From contig NZ_CP008953.1 in NCBI RefSeq assembly GCF_000732925.1, positions 868,001 through 932,000 on the forward strand: DNA of 64,000 nucleotides. Reading direction: 5' to 3'. The stretch is from Amycolatopsis japonica. GTDB taxonomy: Bacteria; Actinomycetota; Actinomycetes; Mycobacteriales; Pseudonocardiaceae. Shown here in pieces: positions 57,163-64,000 of the stretch; positions within the stretch are counted from its first letter, which is position 1; the number at the start of each line of letters is the position of its first letter. Position numbers and translations under genes: made by a program. Under the pieces are notes generated by a model. The model was not told the origin of the DNA, did no database searches, and worked only from the letters and a program-made list of their open reading frames with translations.

Positions 57163-57815
57163 TGGCCTTCCGCGCCGTCGCCGTCGGCCTTCTTCACGTT
57201 CCCGATGCGCCGCGCGAGCATGCCGACGAACGACGCCCTGTCGGCGTTCGCCTTCTCGTAGGTCAGCAGCTCTTCCAGCTGAGCGAGGTCGAACCGGCGC
57301 AGACGGGCGCGCAGCTGCGGCAAGGTGAGCGTGTCGTAGTCGTCGAGCCCGGCCGGACCGGAGGTCACGGGCGCGCTCGCGCTGTCGAACTCGCCGTCGG
57401 GGTGCTCCTCGGCGAGCGCGCGCTCCTCCTCGGCCCACGGGTCTTCGGTGAGCGCTTCGAGGTCGTGGAGGTGGCCGTTGGTCTCGGCACGCGGCTCGGG
57501 AACCTCGGCGTCCTCCCTCAGCGGGATGACGCACGAGTCGCGTTCGTACCGGCGTTCACCCAGGTCCGGCGGGAGGTCTTCGTCGAAGGTCGCCCAGCTG
57601 GGCGTGTCCTCGACCGGGCGAAGGCCCGACAGCGCGTCGTCGCCCTTGATGGCGAGCTCGGTGACGTGCTGCTGGACGCGCATGGAGAACTGGAGCACCT
57701 GGCTGACCACCGTGACGGGGAGCCCGGTGAGCTGCTTGGGAAGTTCGCGAACCCGCTCGGCGGTGGTGACGGCGAGGCCCGCGGCGACCCGGAGGGGGAG
57801 CGGGAGAGGCTTCAT
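57159..57815 (-). CDS. Lipid-droplet-associated-type protein (Rv1109c-like)
   Basis: The 218-residue product has an amphipathic N-terminal region (PLPLRVAAGLAVTTAERVRE then LPKQLTGLPVTVVSQVLQFS), an acidic middle and a C-terminal segment DYDTLTLPQLRARLRRFDLA, QLEELLTYEKANADRASFVG that recurs in actinobacterial DNA/RNA-associated proteins. Its position between ispH and xseA matches Rv1109c, whose family has been linked with lipid droplets. The start is ATG at 57815. The end is coupled to xseA. Confidence 0.72.
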   Translation of the reverse strand: MKPLPLPLRVAAGLAVTTAERVRELPKQLTGLPVTVVSQVLQFSMRVQQHVTELAIKGDDALSGLRPVEDTPSWATFDEDLPPDLGERRYERDSCVIPLREDAEVPEPRAETNGHLHDLEALTEDPWAEEERALAEEHPDGEFDSASAPVTSGPAGLDDYDTLTLPQLRARLRRFDLAQLEELLTYEKANADRASFVGMLARRIGNVKKADGDGAEGQ

Positions 57816-57966
57816 GCGTCTAGCCTGCCGTATTCGGCCCATCCTGCCCAACCGAACGGGTGTGTCGGCTCACAGGACGTGACTCCCCGCACATACTTTG
57901 GAGGGGTTCGCTGGTCACCTGAACGTGAGTGCGAGGAGCCCCCGGGGCAGCCCGTACCCTGGGGGC

Positions 57967-58980
57967 ATGAGTTCTGCGAGTCCCGGAATCACGCCCGCCG
58001 GCAGTCCGACGATCACCGAGTCCGGTGTGCCGGCAGGTGGCAAACGTGTCCTGCTCGCCAAGCCTCGCGGCTACTGCGCGGGTGTCGACCGCGCGGTCAT
58101 CGCCGTCGAAAAGGCACTCGAGCTCTACGGCGCACCCGTGTACGTGCGCAAGGAGATCGTGCACAACCGGCACGTCGTGGAGACCCTGCGCGAACGCGGG
58201 GTGATCTTCGTCGACGAGACCTCCGAGGTGCCCGAGGGCGAACTGGTGGTGTTCTCCGCGCACGGCGTCTCGCCCGCGGTGCACGCCGAGGCGGCCGAGC
58301 GCAACCTGCGGACCATCGACGCGACCTGCCCGCTCGTGACCAAGGTGCACAAGGAAGTCAACCGGTTCGCGAAGGACGACTACGACATCCTGCTGATCGG
58401 CCACGAAGGCCACGAAGAGGTCGAAGGCACCGCCGGCGAGGCCCCCGACAAGGTGCAGCTCGTCGACACCGCCGAGGACGTCGACAAGGTCCAGGTCCGC
58501 GACCCGTCGAAGGTCATCTGGCTGTCGCAGACCACCCTTTCGGTGGACGAGACCATGGAGCGCGTGGATCAGCTGCGGGACAAGTTCCCCGGCTTGGCCG
58601 ACCCGCCCAGCGACGACATCTGCTACGCCACCACGAACCGCCAGGTCGCGGTCAAGGCCATGGCCGCCGAGTGTGACCTGGTGCTGGTGGTCGGCTCGAC
58701 GAACTCTTCCAACTCGAAGCGGCTGGTCGAGGTCGCGCTGAAGGCGGGGGCGCGCGCGTCGCACCTGGTCGACTTCGCGCACGAGGTCGATGAAGCCTGG
58801 CTCGAAGGCGTCGAGACCGTCGGTGTCACCAGCGGCGCTTCCGTGCCGGACGTGCTGGTGATGGACCTGCTGGCGTGGCTGGCCGAGCGTGGCTGGGACA
58901 GCGTCGACGAGGTCACCACCGCGAACGAGAAGATCGCGTTCGCGCTTCCGCACGAGCTGCGCAAGGCCGCGAAGGCCTGA
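57967..58980 (+). CDS. ispH: 4-hydroxy-3-methylbut-2-enyl diphosphate reductase (IspH/LytB)
   Basis: This 337-residue 4Fe-4S enzyme performs the last step of the MEP pathway, yielding IPP and DMAPP. The three cluster cysteines lie in [12 protein letters not shown] (C37), [12 protein letters not shown] (about C121) and [11 protein letters not shown] (about C219). [10 protein letters not shown] and [12 protein letters not shown] supply the substrate-binding histidines. The ATG at 57967 gives a 25-residue N-terminal extension before [12 protein letters not shown]. It is the counterpart of Rv1110. A strong terminator follows. Confidence 0.96.
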   Translation: MSSASPGITPAGSPTITESGVPAGGKRVLLAKPRGYCAGVDRAVIAVEKALELYGAPVYVRKEIVHNRHVVETLRERGVIFVDETSEVPEGELVVFSAHGVSPAVHAEAAERNLRTIDATCPLVTKVHKEVNRFAKDDYDILLIGHEGHEEVEGTAGEAPDKVQLVDTAEDVDKVQVRDPSKVIWLSQTTLSVDETMERVDQLRDKFPGLADPPSDDICYATTNRQVAVKAMAAECDLVLVVGSTNSSNSKRLVEVALKAGARASHLVDFAHEVDEAWLEGVETVGVTSGASVPDVLVMDLLAWLAERGWDSVDEVTTANEKIAFALPHELRKAAKA

Positions 58981-58992
58981 CGTTCCCTACGA

Positions 58993-59030
58993 GAAAGGGC
59001 CGTCCGAGGAAGTCCTCGGACGGCCCTTTC
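58993..59030 (+). terminator. Terminator of ispH
   Basis: Perfect 18-base arms GAAAGGGCCGTCCGAGGA (58993-59010) and complement (59013-59030) have a 2-base loop. It lies 12 bases after the ispH stop and is the longest simple terminator stem in the window. Confidence 0.88.
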
Positions 59031-59047
59031 TGCTGGTCAGCGGCTCA

Positions 59048-59070
59048 AGTGGTAGCAAAGGTCCCTTGCT
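59048..59070 (+). repeat. Solo arm of family A palindrome
   Basis: These 23 bases are identical to 2831-2853, the right arm of family A copy 1, but no complementary left arm is present. The element ends exactly at the stop codon (59071-59073) of the minus-strand DUF6542 gene. Confidence 0.8.
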
Positions 59071-59958
59071 TCACCGCTCGTCGTCCCACGGCCGGCGGCG
59101 GGGCGGCTGCCCTCCACGGCGCGGGTCGTCCGCACGCGGCGGGCGTCGGCGCGGGGCACCGGGGGCGCTTTCGCCACGGGGATCGCGGCGACGAGGTTCG
59201 CCGTCTTCCGGGCGCGGCCGCCGGGGCTGCCGTCCCGGCGGCGGTGGTTTGCGGGCGCCGGGTTCGGCGTCGCGGCGGGGGCGGCGCTCGTCGTCGACCG
59301 GACGGCGACGGGGCGGGGCACCGTCTCGCGGCGCGGCGTCCCGGGGAGCACCGCGGCGGGAAGGCGGGGGCGGGGTCTGACCGGTCCGGGACGCCGGACG
59401 GCCACGGCCCGGCGCGGCGGCCGCGGCGGGACGGGCGGCGGGCTTGGCCTCGTCGCGACGTTCCGGTTTGGTGCCCGGCTTGACCTTCACCGGTGCCTCG
59501 GGATCGCGTTCGCGGTAGATCCGGAAGATGCCGATCGCCAAGGTGACGCCGGTGGTGATGGCCATCGTCGGGAAGCCGTTGATCAGCGGCGTGCCGACGT
59601 CGAAGGCTCTCGAAAGAAGGTCCGTGCCCTTGCTGCCGTCCGAGGTCAGGAGGATCACTCCCGGGACGGTCACGGCGAGGACCAGGGGCGGCTGCACCAT
59701 CGGGCCGAACAGCCCGCGGCGCTGGACGGCCACCACCGCGGCCACCGCGCCGAGCGCGTAGCAGGCCTTGAACAGCAGCCCCAGGTCCTTCTGCATCATC
59801 ATGTCGACGAAGGCGCCAAGGATGGCGAGCCCGAAGCCCACCAGGACGGCCGCCCACCAGGGCAGCCCGCGCCTGGCGCCGACGAGCGGACGCTCGTCCC
59901 AGGCAACGGGGACGTCGTCGGCATCAGGATCGCTCTGGCGATCGCGAATCGCGGTCAC
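59071..59958 (-). CDS. DUF6542-type membrane protein with Arg/Pro-rich tail (Rv1111c-like)
   Basis: The 295-residue product has four hydrophobic helices (WWAAVLVGFGLAILGAFVDM, LFKACYALGAVAAVVAV, PPLVLAVTVPGVILL, MAITTGVTLAIGIF). A C-terminal region of more than 120 residues is dominated by Arg, Pro, Gly and Asp (PPPPSRRGAPRDAAPRD). The tail could bind nucleic acid or acidic polymers. TTGGCG and TATACG (18-base spacer, 59997-59968 on the minus strand) place the transcription start close to GTG 59958, so a leaderless start there is preferred over GTG 59967. Function is unknown. Confidence 0.72.
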   Translation of the reverse strand: MTAIRDRQSDPDADDVPVAWDERPLVGARRGLPWWAAVLVGFGLAILGAFVDMMMQKDLGLLFKACYALGAVAAVVAVQRRGLFGPMVQPPLVLAVTVPGVILLTSDGSKGTDLLSRAFDVGTPLINGFPTMAITTGVTLAIGIFRIYRERDPEAPVKVKPGTKPERRDEAKPAARPAAAAAPGRGRPASRTGQTPPPPSRRGAPRDAAPRDGAPPRRRPVDDERRPRRDAEPGARKPPPPGRQPRRPRPEDGEPRRRDPRGESAPGAPRRRPPRADDPRRGGQPPRRRPWDDER

Positions 59959-60176
59959 AGGCTCCACCGTATATCCAAGCTGCGGGCATACCGCCAACAG
60001 GCGGTGTGTCTATCGCCTGGTAGTGGTCATTCCGGACCACCCGGACGGACCGTCCGGGCACTTACCGGAAGTACTACGAGTAAGCGGGCGGCAAGGTTGT
60101 CCACCGGGGTGAAACGGAGCTTGCGATTCCGGAAACCGCTGGTGAGGCGGGTGCGGTCGGTGCGCCGAGCGCTGCG

Positions 60177-60231
60177 GTACATGAAGGCCCCCTTCATGTA
60201 CCTAGGCGCAGGGAAGGGGGCCTTCATGTAC
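60177..60231. repeat. Inverted repeat in the 60 kb cluster, element 1
   Basis: Perfect 19-base arms GTACATGAAGGCCCCCTTC (60177-60195) and complement (60213-60231) have a 17-base loop. Each arm itself contains GAAGG...CCTTC symmetry, so it may form two small hairpins or one long one. Confidence 0.8.
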
Positions 60232-60242
60232 TTGGGGAAGGT

Positions 60243-60288
60243 GTGAAGGTCGAGTTCCTCGGCTGAGCCGAGGGAAGGGGCCCTTCAC
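60243..60288. repeat. Inverted repeat in the 60 kb cluster, element 2
   Basis: Outer GTGAAGG and CCTTCAC at the two ends flank an inner hairpin CTCGGCT/AGCCGAG. The two stems are separated by unpaired bases, so this is an imperfect relative of element 1. Confidence 0.6.
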
Positions 60289-60361
60289 TCGCAGCCGCTG
60301 TGACTGCTGGTCTTCATGGGGCCTGTGTGGCGCCATGCAAGAGCGGGTCGAGCGTTGTCGG

Positions 60362-60398
60362 TGAAGGATTTGGGACGTTCACTGTCCCAAATCCTTCA
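60362..60398. repeat. Inverted repeat in the 60 kb cluster, element 3
   Basis: Perfect 15-base arms TGAAGGATTTGGGAC (60362-60376) and complement (60384-60398) have a 7-base loop GTTCACT. Confidence 0.8.
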
Positions 60399-60425
60399 TC
60401 AACGAATCCAAACGTGGAGGAGCCA

Positions 60426-60440
60426 GGACGTTCAACGTCC
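60426..60440. repeat. Short palindrome in the 60 kb cluster, element 4
   Basis: GGACGTT-C-AACGTCC is a perfect 15-base palindrome. Its GGGACGTT-like apex recalls the tips of element 3 and family C, and CAGGAGCCCCTCA-type repeats follow it. Confidence 0.5.
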
Positions 60441-60496
60441 CGAGCCCCTCAGGAGCCCCTCACGGACCGGACCTGGACCGACCTCCACTCCGCCAC

Positions 60497-61411
60497 TCAC
60501 GACGCGGGGAGTTCGTCCGCTTTCCTGATCAGCGGCACCGGCGCCGGGCTGCCCGCGGCGTCCGTCAGCGGCGAGACCGTGCTCCGGAAGCTCTCGAGCG
60601 CCTCCAGCTCCCGACGCCGCGCCGAGATGAAACGCTGCAGGTGGGTGCTCGACAGGTTCAGCGCGTCGACCGCGTTGCCGGCTGCCCGGTGCGCGGCCGC
60701 GGCGCCCGCTCGTACCTGCTCGACGTCCTCGACCAGTGCCCGTTCGGTGGCGGCGAACAGCGCGGCGGAGGCCAGCACGGCGAATCCCGTCGGCCCGCAC
60801 AGGAAGACCCGCCGGTCCAGCATCCAGCGCAGCAGTTCCGGGTCGGTGTCCAGTGCGGCCACGACGGCCGCGTCGGACGGGACGAACATGATCGTCCCGT
60901 AGATCGCGTCGGCCCAGCGCTGGTAGCCCTTGCCCGCGAGCTCGGCCGCCCGTGACCGCAGCTGCCGGACGTGGACGCGCAGCGCGTCCAGCCGTTCTTC
61001 GGGGTCGTCGGTCTCGACGGCCTCGGCCCAGCAGGCCATGCTCGCCTTCGCGTCGACGGGGACCGTCCGGCCGCCGCCGACCCGCAGCACCATGTCCGGT
61101 TTCGCGGCGCCGCCGCCCGCCAGATCCGTCTGCAAGGTGAAGTGCAGCTCCTCGCGGAGCCCGAGCGCGCGTGCGGTCTCCAGGAGCACTTGCTCGCCCA
61201 ACTCGCCCCGGCCGCTGATCGAGGCGAACGCGACCTCGTACCGGCGCAGCGCGAGCTGCTGCTGATCCGCCTTCGCTCGCTCGGCCGCGACCTGTTTCGC
61301 CGCCGCGTCCGCCCGCCGCATGCCGTCGTTGTACAGCCGCCACAGCAGCGCGACGGCCGCGAGCAGCAGCAACGCGAGCACGACGGCCGCGGTGGTGATC
61401 ACCGTCGCCAC
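60497..61411 (-). CDS. rmuC: RmuC-family DNA recombination protein
   Basis: The 304-residue product has an N-terminal membrane helix (TAAVVLALLLLAAVALLWRL), a coiled coil, then the RmuC core with GRGELGEQVLLETARALGL, KPDMVLRVGGGRTVPVDAKA and YGTIMFVPSDAAVVAALDTD. It is shorter than E. coli RmuC but complete in the core. The role is restriction of DNA inversions or rearrangements by an unproven nuclease-like activity. The start is GTG at 61411 with GGAGGGGAGG upstream. It is divergent from sbcD, another recombination gene. Confidence 0.85.
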   Translation of the reverse strand: MATVITTAAVVLALLLLAAVALLWRLYNDGMRRADAAAKQVAAERAKADQQQLALRRYEVAFASISGRGELGEQVLLETARALGLREELHFTLQTDLAGGGAAKPDMVLRVGGGRTVPVDAKASMACWAEAVETDDPEERLDALRVHVRQLRSRAAELAGKGYQRWADAIYGTIMFVPSDAAVVAALDTDPELLRWMLDRRVFLCGPTGFAVLASAALFAATERALVEDVEQVRAGAAAAHRAAGNAVDALNLSSTHLQRFISARRRELEALESFRSTVSPLTDAAGSPAPVPLIRKADELPAS

Positions 61412-61590
61412 CGGTACCTCCCCTCCGGATCCGAGTCGGAGGACATCATGGCGGAACCCACCGACAAAACCGGAGCGGCGCGGTCGCGCTCCGTATCTGA
61501 CCTGCGTCGTCCCCGGCGTGTCGGAAAGCGCGGTGCCGCCAAGGGCGCGCCTCCGCTGCTCGGCCGGTGCGCGGCCCTACCTTGGGCTGC

Positions 61591-62742
61591 GTGAAGCTCC
61601 TGCACACCTCCGACTGGCATATCGGCCGCACCTTCCACGGCGCCGATCTGCTCGCCGAACAGGAAGCCGTGCTGGGTCATCTCGCCGATCTCGTGGTCGC
61701 CGAGTCGGTCGACGTCGTGCTCGTGTCCGGCGACATCTACGACCGTGCGGTGCCTTCGGCGGAGGCCGTCCGCGTGGCCACCACGGCGCTGGGCCGGATC
61801 CGGCAGGCCGGGGCGAAACTGGTGATGACCCCGGGCAATCACGACTCCGCGCCGCGGCTGGGCGCGTTCGCCGAATTCGCCGCGGCGGGCGGGCTGCATC
61901 TGCGCGCCACGATCGACGGGCTCGCCGAGCCGGTGCTGCTGCCCGACGAACACGGCGAGGTCGCCCTCTACGGCATCCCGTATCTGGAACCGGAGCCCGC
62001 GCGGCACGCCCTCGGTGTCCCCGAGGCCCGCGGCCACACCGGCGTTCTCACCGAAGCGATGCGGCGGATCCGGGAGGATCTCGCCGGGCGGCCGTCCGGG
62101 ACGCGGTCGGTGGTGCTCGCGCACGCCTTCGTCACCGGCGGCGAGCCGACCGAATCCGAGCGGACCATCGCGGTCGGCGGCGTCGAGCAGGTGCCGGGTT
62201 CGGTGTTCGACGGCGTCGATTACGTCGCACTCGGCCACCTGCACGGCCCGCAGACCCTCGCCGAGCACCTGCGCTATTCCGGCAGCCCGCTGGCGTACTC
62301 GTTTTCCGAGACACGCCAACGGAAATCGGTCTGGCTGGTGGAACTCGGCGCCGACGGGCTGGCCGAGGTCCGGCGCCACGAACTGCCGGTGCCGAGGCAT
62401 CTCGCGATGCTGCGCGGCGAGCTGGCGGAGCTGCTTTCGGATCCGGAGCACGACGGCCTCACCGAACATTTCCTCTCTTTCACGGTCACGGATCGGGTCC
62501 GCCCGATCGACGCGATGCGCAAACTGCGTGAGCGGTTCCCGTACGCGGTGCACATGGACTGGCAGCCGGAGGGCGGGCACGACGGGGCCGCGCTGAAGTA
62601 CGCCGAAGCCGTCCGCGGGCGGTCCGACGTCGAGATCACCCGCAGTTTCCTGGAGGACTGCCGTGGCTCCGCGCCGTCGGAGAGCGAGGAGCGGCTGGTG
62701 CTGGCGGCGCTGGGCGCGGCGGGCAGGGAGCGCGAAGTATGA
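61591..62742 (+). CDS. sbcD: Exonuclease SbcD (Mre11-type subunit)
   Basis: The 383-residue Mn-dependent nuclease partner of SbcC cleaves hairpins and DNA ends. Calcineurin-like motifs are LHTSDWHIGRTF, VSGDIYDRAVP, TPGNHDSAPR, LAHAFVTGG and ALGHLHGPQ. The C-terminal capping domain extends to ALGAAGREREV. The start is GTG at 61591. Its TGA overlaps the sbcC ATG by four bases (ATGA), the usual arrangement. Confidence 0.94.
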   Translation: MKLLHTSDWHIGRTFHGADLLAEQEAVLGHLADLVVAESVDVVLVSGDIYDRAVPSAEAVRVATTALGRIRQAGAKLVMTPGNHDSAPRLGAFAEFAAAGGLHLRATIDGLAEPVLLPDEHGEVALYGIPYLEPEPARHALGVPEARGHTGVLTEAMRRIREDLAGRPSGTRSVVLAHAFVTGGEPTESERTIAVGGVEQVPGSVFDGVDYVALGHLHGPQTLAEHLRYSGSPLAYSFSETRQRKSVWLVELGADGLAEVRRHELPVPRHLAMLRGELAELLSDPEHDGLTEHFLSFTVTDRVRPIDAMRKLRERFPYAVHMDWQPEGGHDGAALKYAEAVRGRSDVEITRSFLEDCRGSAPSESEERLVLAALGAAGREREV

Positions 62743-64000
62743 GACTGCACCGGTTGGAGGTCGCGGCTTTCGGTCCGTACGCGGGCCGCGAGGTGGTGGA
62801 CTTCGACGCGCTCGGCGCGGACGGGCTGTTCCTGCTGCACGGTGACACCGGCGCGGGGAAGACGACGCTGCTCGACGCGATCGCGTTCGCCTTGTTCGGC
62901 ACCGTTCCCGGCGCTCGCGGCGAGGTCAAACGGCTGCGCTGCGACCTCGCCGAGCCGGATCAGGTCACCGAGGTCGTCCTCGAACTGACCGTGCAGGGCC
63001 AGCGGATGCGGATCGCGCGCAACCCCGAGTACCAGCGGCCCAAGCGCCGGGGCGAGGGGATGACCGTCCAGCAGGCGAAGGCGGTGCTCAGCTGGGTCGG
63101 CACGGTGCCCGCCGGCCACGTCGCCGAGGGCATCACGCGGATCGACGAGGTCGCGCGCACGGTCGAACGCCTCATCGGCATGACGCACGAGCAGTTCTTC
63201 CAGGTGGTCCTGCTGCCGCAGGGCGAATTCGCGCGGTTCCTGCGCGCGAACACCGCCGAGCGCGAGGAGCTGCTGGAGCGCCTGTTCGGCACCGAGCGCT
63301 TCTCCGACGTCGAGGACTGGTTCGCGAACCTGCGTGCCGAACGCGGCCGCGAGTTGCAGGCCCGGCAGCAGTCGCTGCGGGAATGGGGCGCCCGGTTCGC
63401 GCAGGTCGCGGGGCAGGAAGCGCCCGAAGAGGGGCAGGCCGAGTGGGTCGGCGAAGTGCTGGCCGAATCGGCGCGCCGCGTCGGCGAGGCCCAGGAACGT
63501 GACACGAAGGCCCGGGCGGCGGCCAAGAAGGCAGAGGCCGTTTGGCAGGAGAACCGGTCGACCGCCGAACGGATCCGCCGCGTGCGCACCGCGTACACGC
63601 GGTTGTCGGTGATCGCCGAGCAGGCTGACCAGCGGGCGGAGTGGGCGGAAGAGGTCGAGGCGGCCCATCGCGCGGCCGGGGTGGTCGCCGAGGCCGATCT
63701 CCTCGAACGCAGGCTGGACCAGCTCGCGGAGGCCGAAGCCGCCGAGGCTCTCCGTGCCCAGGAGGTTCCTGACGCGGCGGACAGTTCCGCAGCGGAGCTG
63801 CGCGCTCGGGCGGGCGGTTTACGGGAAGAGGCGGGCGCGCTCGCCGAACTCGTGGCGGAAAGCGAGCAGCAGCAACGGGATCTGGCTCGGCGCGAGCAGC
63901 TGACCGCGGTCGCGGACAAGGCGGAGAAGCAGGCCGAGGAGTTCGCCGCCGAACTGGGTGCCGCGCCGGAGAAGGTCACGGCTTTGCGTGCCGAACTGGC
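62739..64000 (+). CDS. sbcC: Exonuclease SbcC (Rad50-type ATPase), 3' partial
   Basis: The gene opens with MRLHRLEVAAFGPYAGREVV and Walker A LHGDTGAGKTTLLDAIAF, followed by the FFQVVLLPQGEFARFL segment (Q-loop region). The Ala/Glu/Arg-rich first arm of the long coiled coil then begins. It runs off the window at base 64000 with about 420 residues visible; the hook and C-terminal ATPase half are outside. Coupled to sbcD. Confidence 0.94.
   Translation, partial: MRLHRLEVAAFGPYAGREVVDFDALGADGLFLLHGDTGAGKTTLLDAIAFALFGTVPGARGEVKRLRCDLAEPDQVTEVVLELTVQGQRMRIARNPEYQRPKRRGEGMTVQQAKAVLSWVGTVPAGHVAEGITRIDEVARTVERLIGMTHEQFFQVVLLPQGEFARFLRANTAEREELLERLFGTERFSDVEDWFANLRAERGRELQARQQSLREWGARFAQVAGQEAPEEGQAEWVGEVLAESARRVGEAQERDTKARAAAKKAEAVWQENRSTAERIRRVRTAYTRLSVIAEQADQRAEWAEEVEAAHRAAGVVAEADLLERRLDQLAEAEAAEALRAQEVPDAADSSAAELRARAGGLREEAGALAELVAESEQQQRDLARREQLTAVADKAEKQAEEFAAELGAAPEKVTALRAEL

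Larger units (their letters stand above)
59998..60496. other. Gene-free interval packed with inverted repeats
   Basis: About 500 bases separate the promoter of the DUF6542 gene from the end of rmuC. No credible gene is present. The right 270 bases contain four successive stem-loops (listed separately) built from words such as GAAGG, GGGCC, GGGAC and their complements. Confidence 0.6.

Noticed and set aside
60177..60440. CRISPR array
   Set aside because: The repeats differ from one another, spacing is irregular, and each unit is a palindrome rather than a repeat-spacer unit. No cas gene is in the window.

Overview
The window is a chromosomal segment of a high-GC, Gram-positive actinomycete. 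GTG and TTG starts, four-base start/stop overlaps, mycothiol metabolism (mca), a second GuaB-type enzyme, type VII secretion substrates and a Hen1/Pnkp pair all fit the Pseudonocardiaceae, most likely Amycolatopsis or a close relative. No rRNA, tRNA, CRISPR array, insertion sequence or phage gene was recognised. Assignments rest on reading motifs by eye; no database search was run.

The backbone appears collinear, with matching strands, with the Mycobacterium tuberculosis block Rv1074c-Rv1111c as I remember it: thiolase, cbs, a Pro/Gln-rich membrane protein (Pra position), metB, greA, DUF4307, mca, a small membrane protein, a YyaL/DUF255 protein, hemolysin III, a Z-prenyl transferase, phoH2, fumC, glpX, xseB, xseA, a lipid-droplet-type protein, ispH and a DUF6542 protein. 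Lineage-specific material sits between these anchors.

Region by region. 1-10.4 kb: sulfur transporter (5' cut), drug efflux pump, thiolase, then the reverse-transsulfuration pair cbs and metB flanking four small membrane proteins. 10.5-17.7 kb (minus strand): a type VII secretion-linked polymorphic-toxin operon with a YbaB-like protein, an EspC-like target, a 1395-residue multidomain putative nuclease toxin and three tandem YezG-like immunity candidates. 17.9-19.7 kb: hpd with a divergent Lrp/AsnC regulator. 20-23.4 kb: MBL hydrolase, greA, DUF4307, mca. 23.5-27.3 kb: the Hen1-Pnkp RNA-repair operon. 27.4-36.9 kb: DUF255 protein, secreted proteins, GH28 glycosidase, acyl-CoA oxidase, K+ channel, flavin/F420 protein, a toxin-antitoxin-like pair, hemolysin III. 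37-41.5 kb: prenyl transferase, phoH2, guaB1. 41.6-46.3 kb: DUF309 protein, two collapsed pseudogenes, an old-yellow-enzyme gene, a membrane protein, an NBR1-Ig-like protein and two coupled secreted proteins. 46.3-50.8 kb: ATP-dependent DNA ligase and two regulator/target pairs. 50.8-59.9 kb: central metabolism (fumC, FNR-like reductase, glpX), a secreted protease, exonuclease VII with an extra coupled gene, and ispH. 60.5-64 kb: rmuC, sbcD and the start of sbcC (3' cut).

A second theme is a set of long perfect inverted repeats placed almost only between genes. Several are related copies of a few families sharing cores such as AAGGGACCTTTGC, GAAAGGACCTTTCC and GAAAGCCACTTTCG. They probably serve as bidirectional terminators, but their copy similarity looks like a dispersed palindromic repeat.
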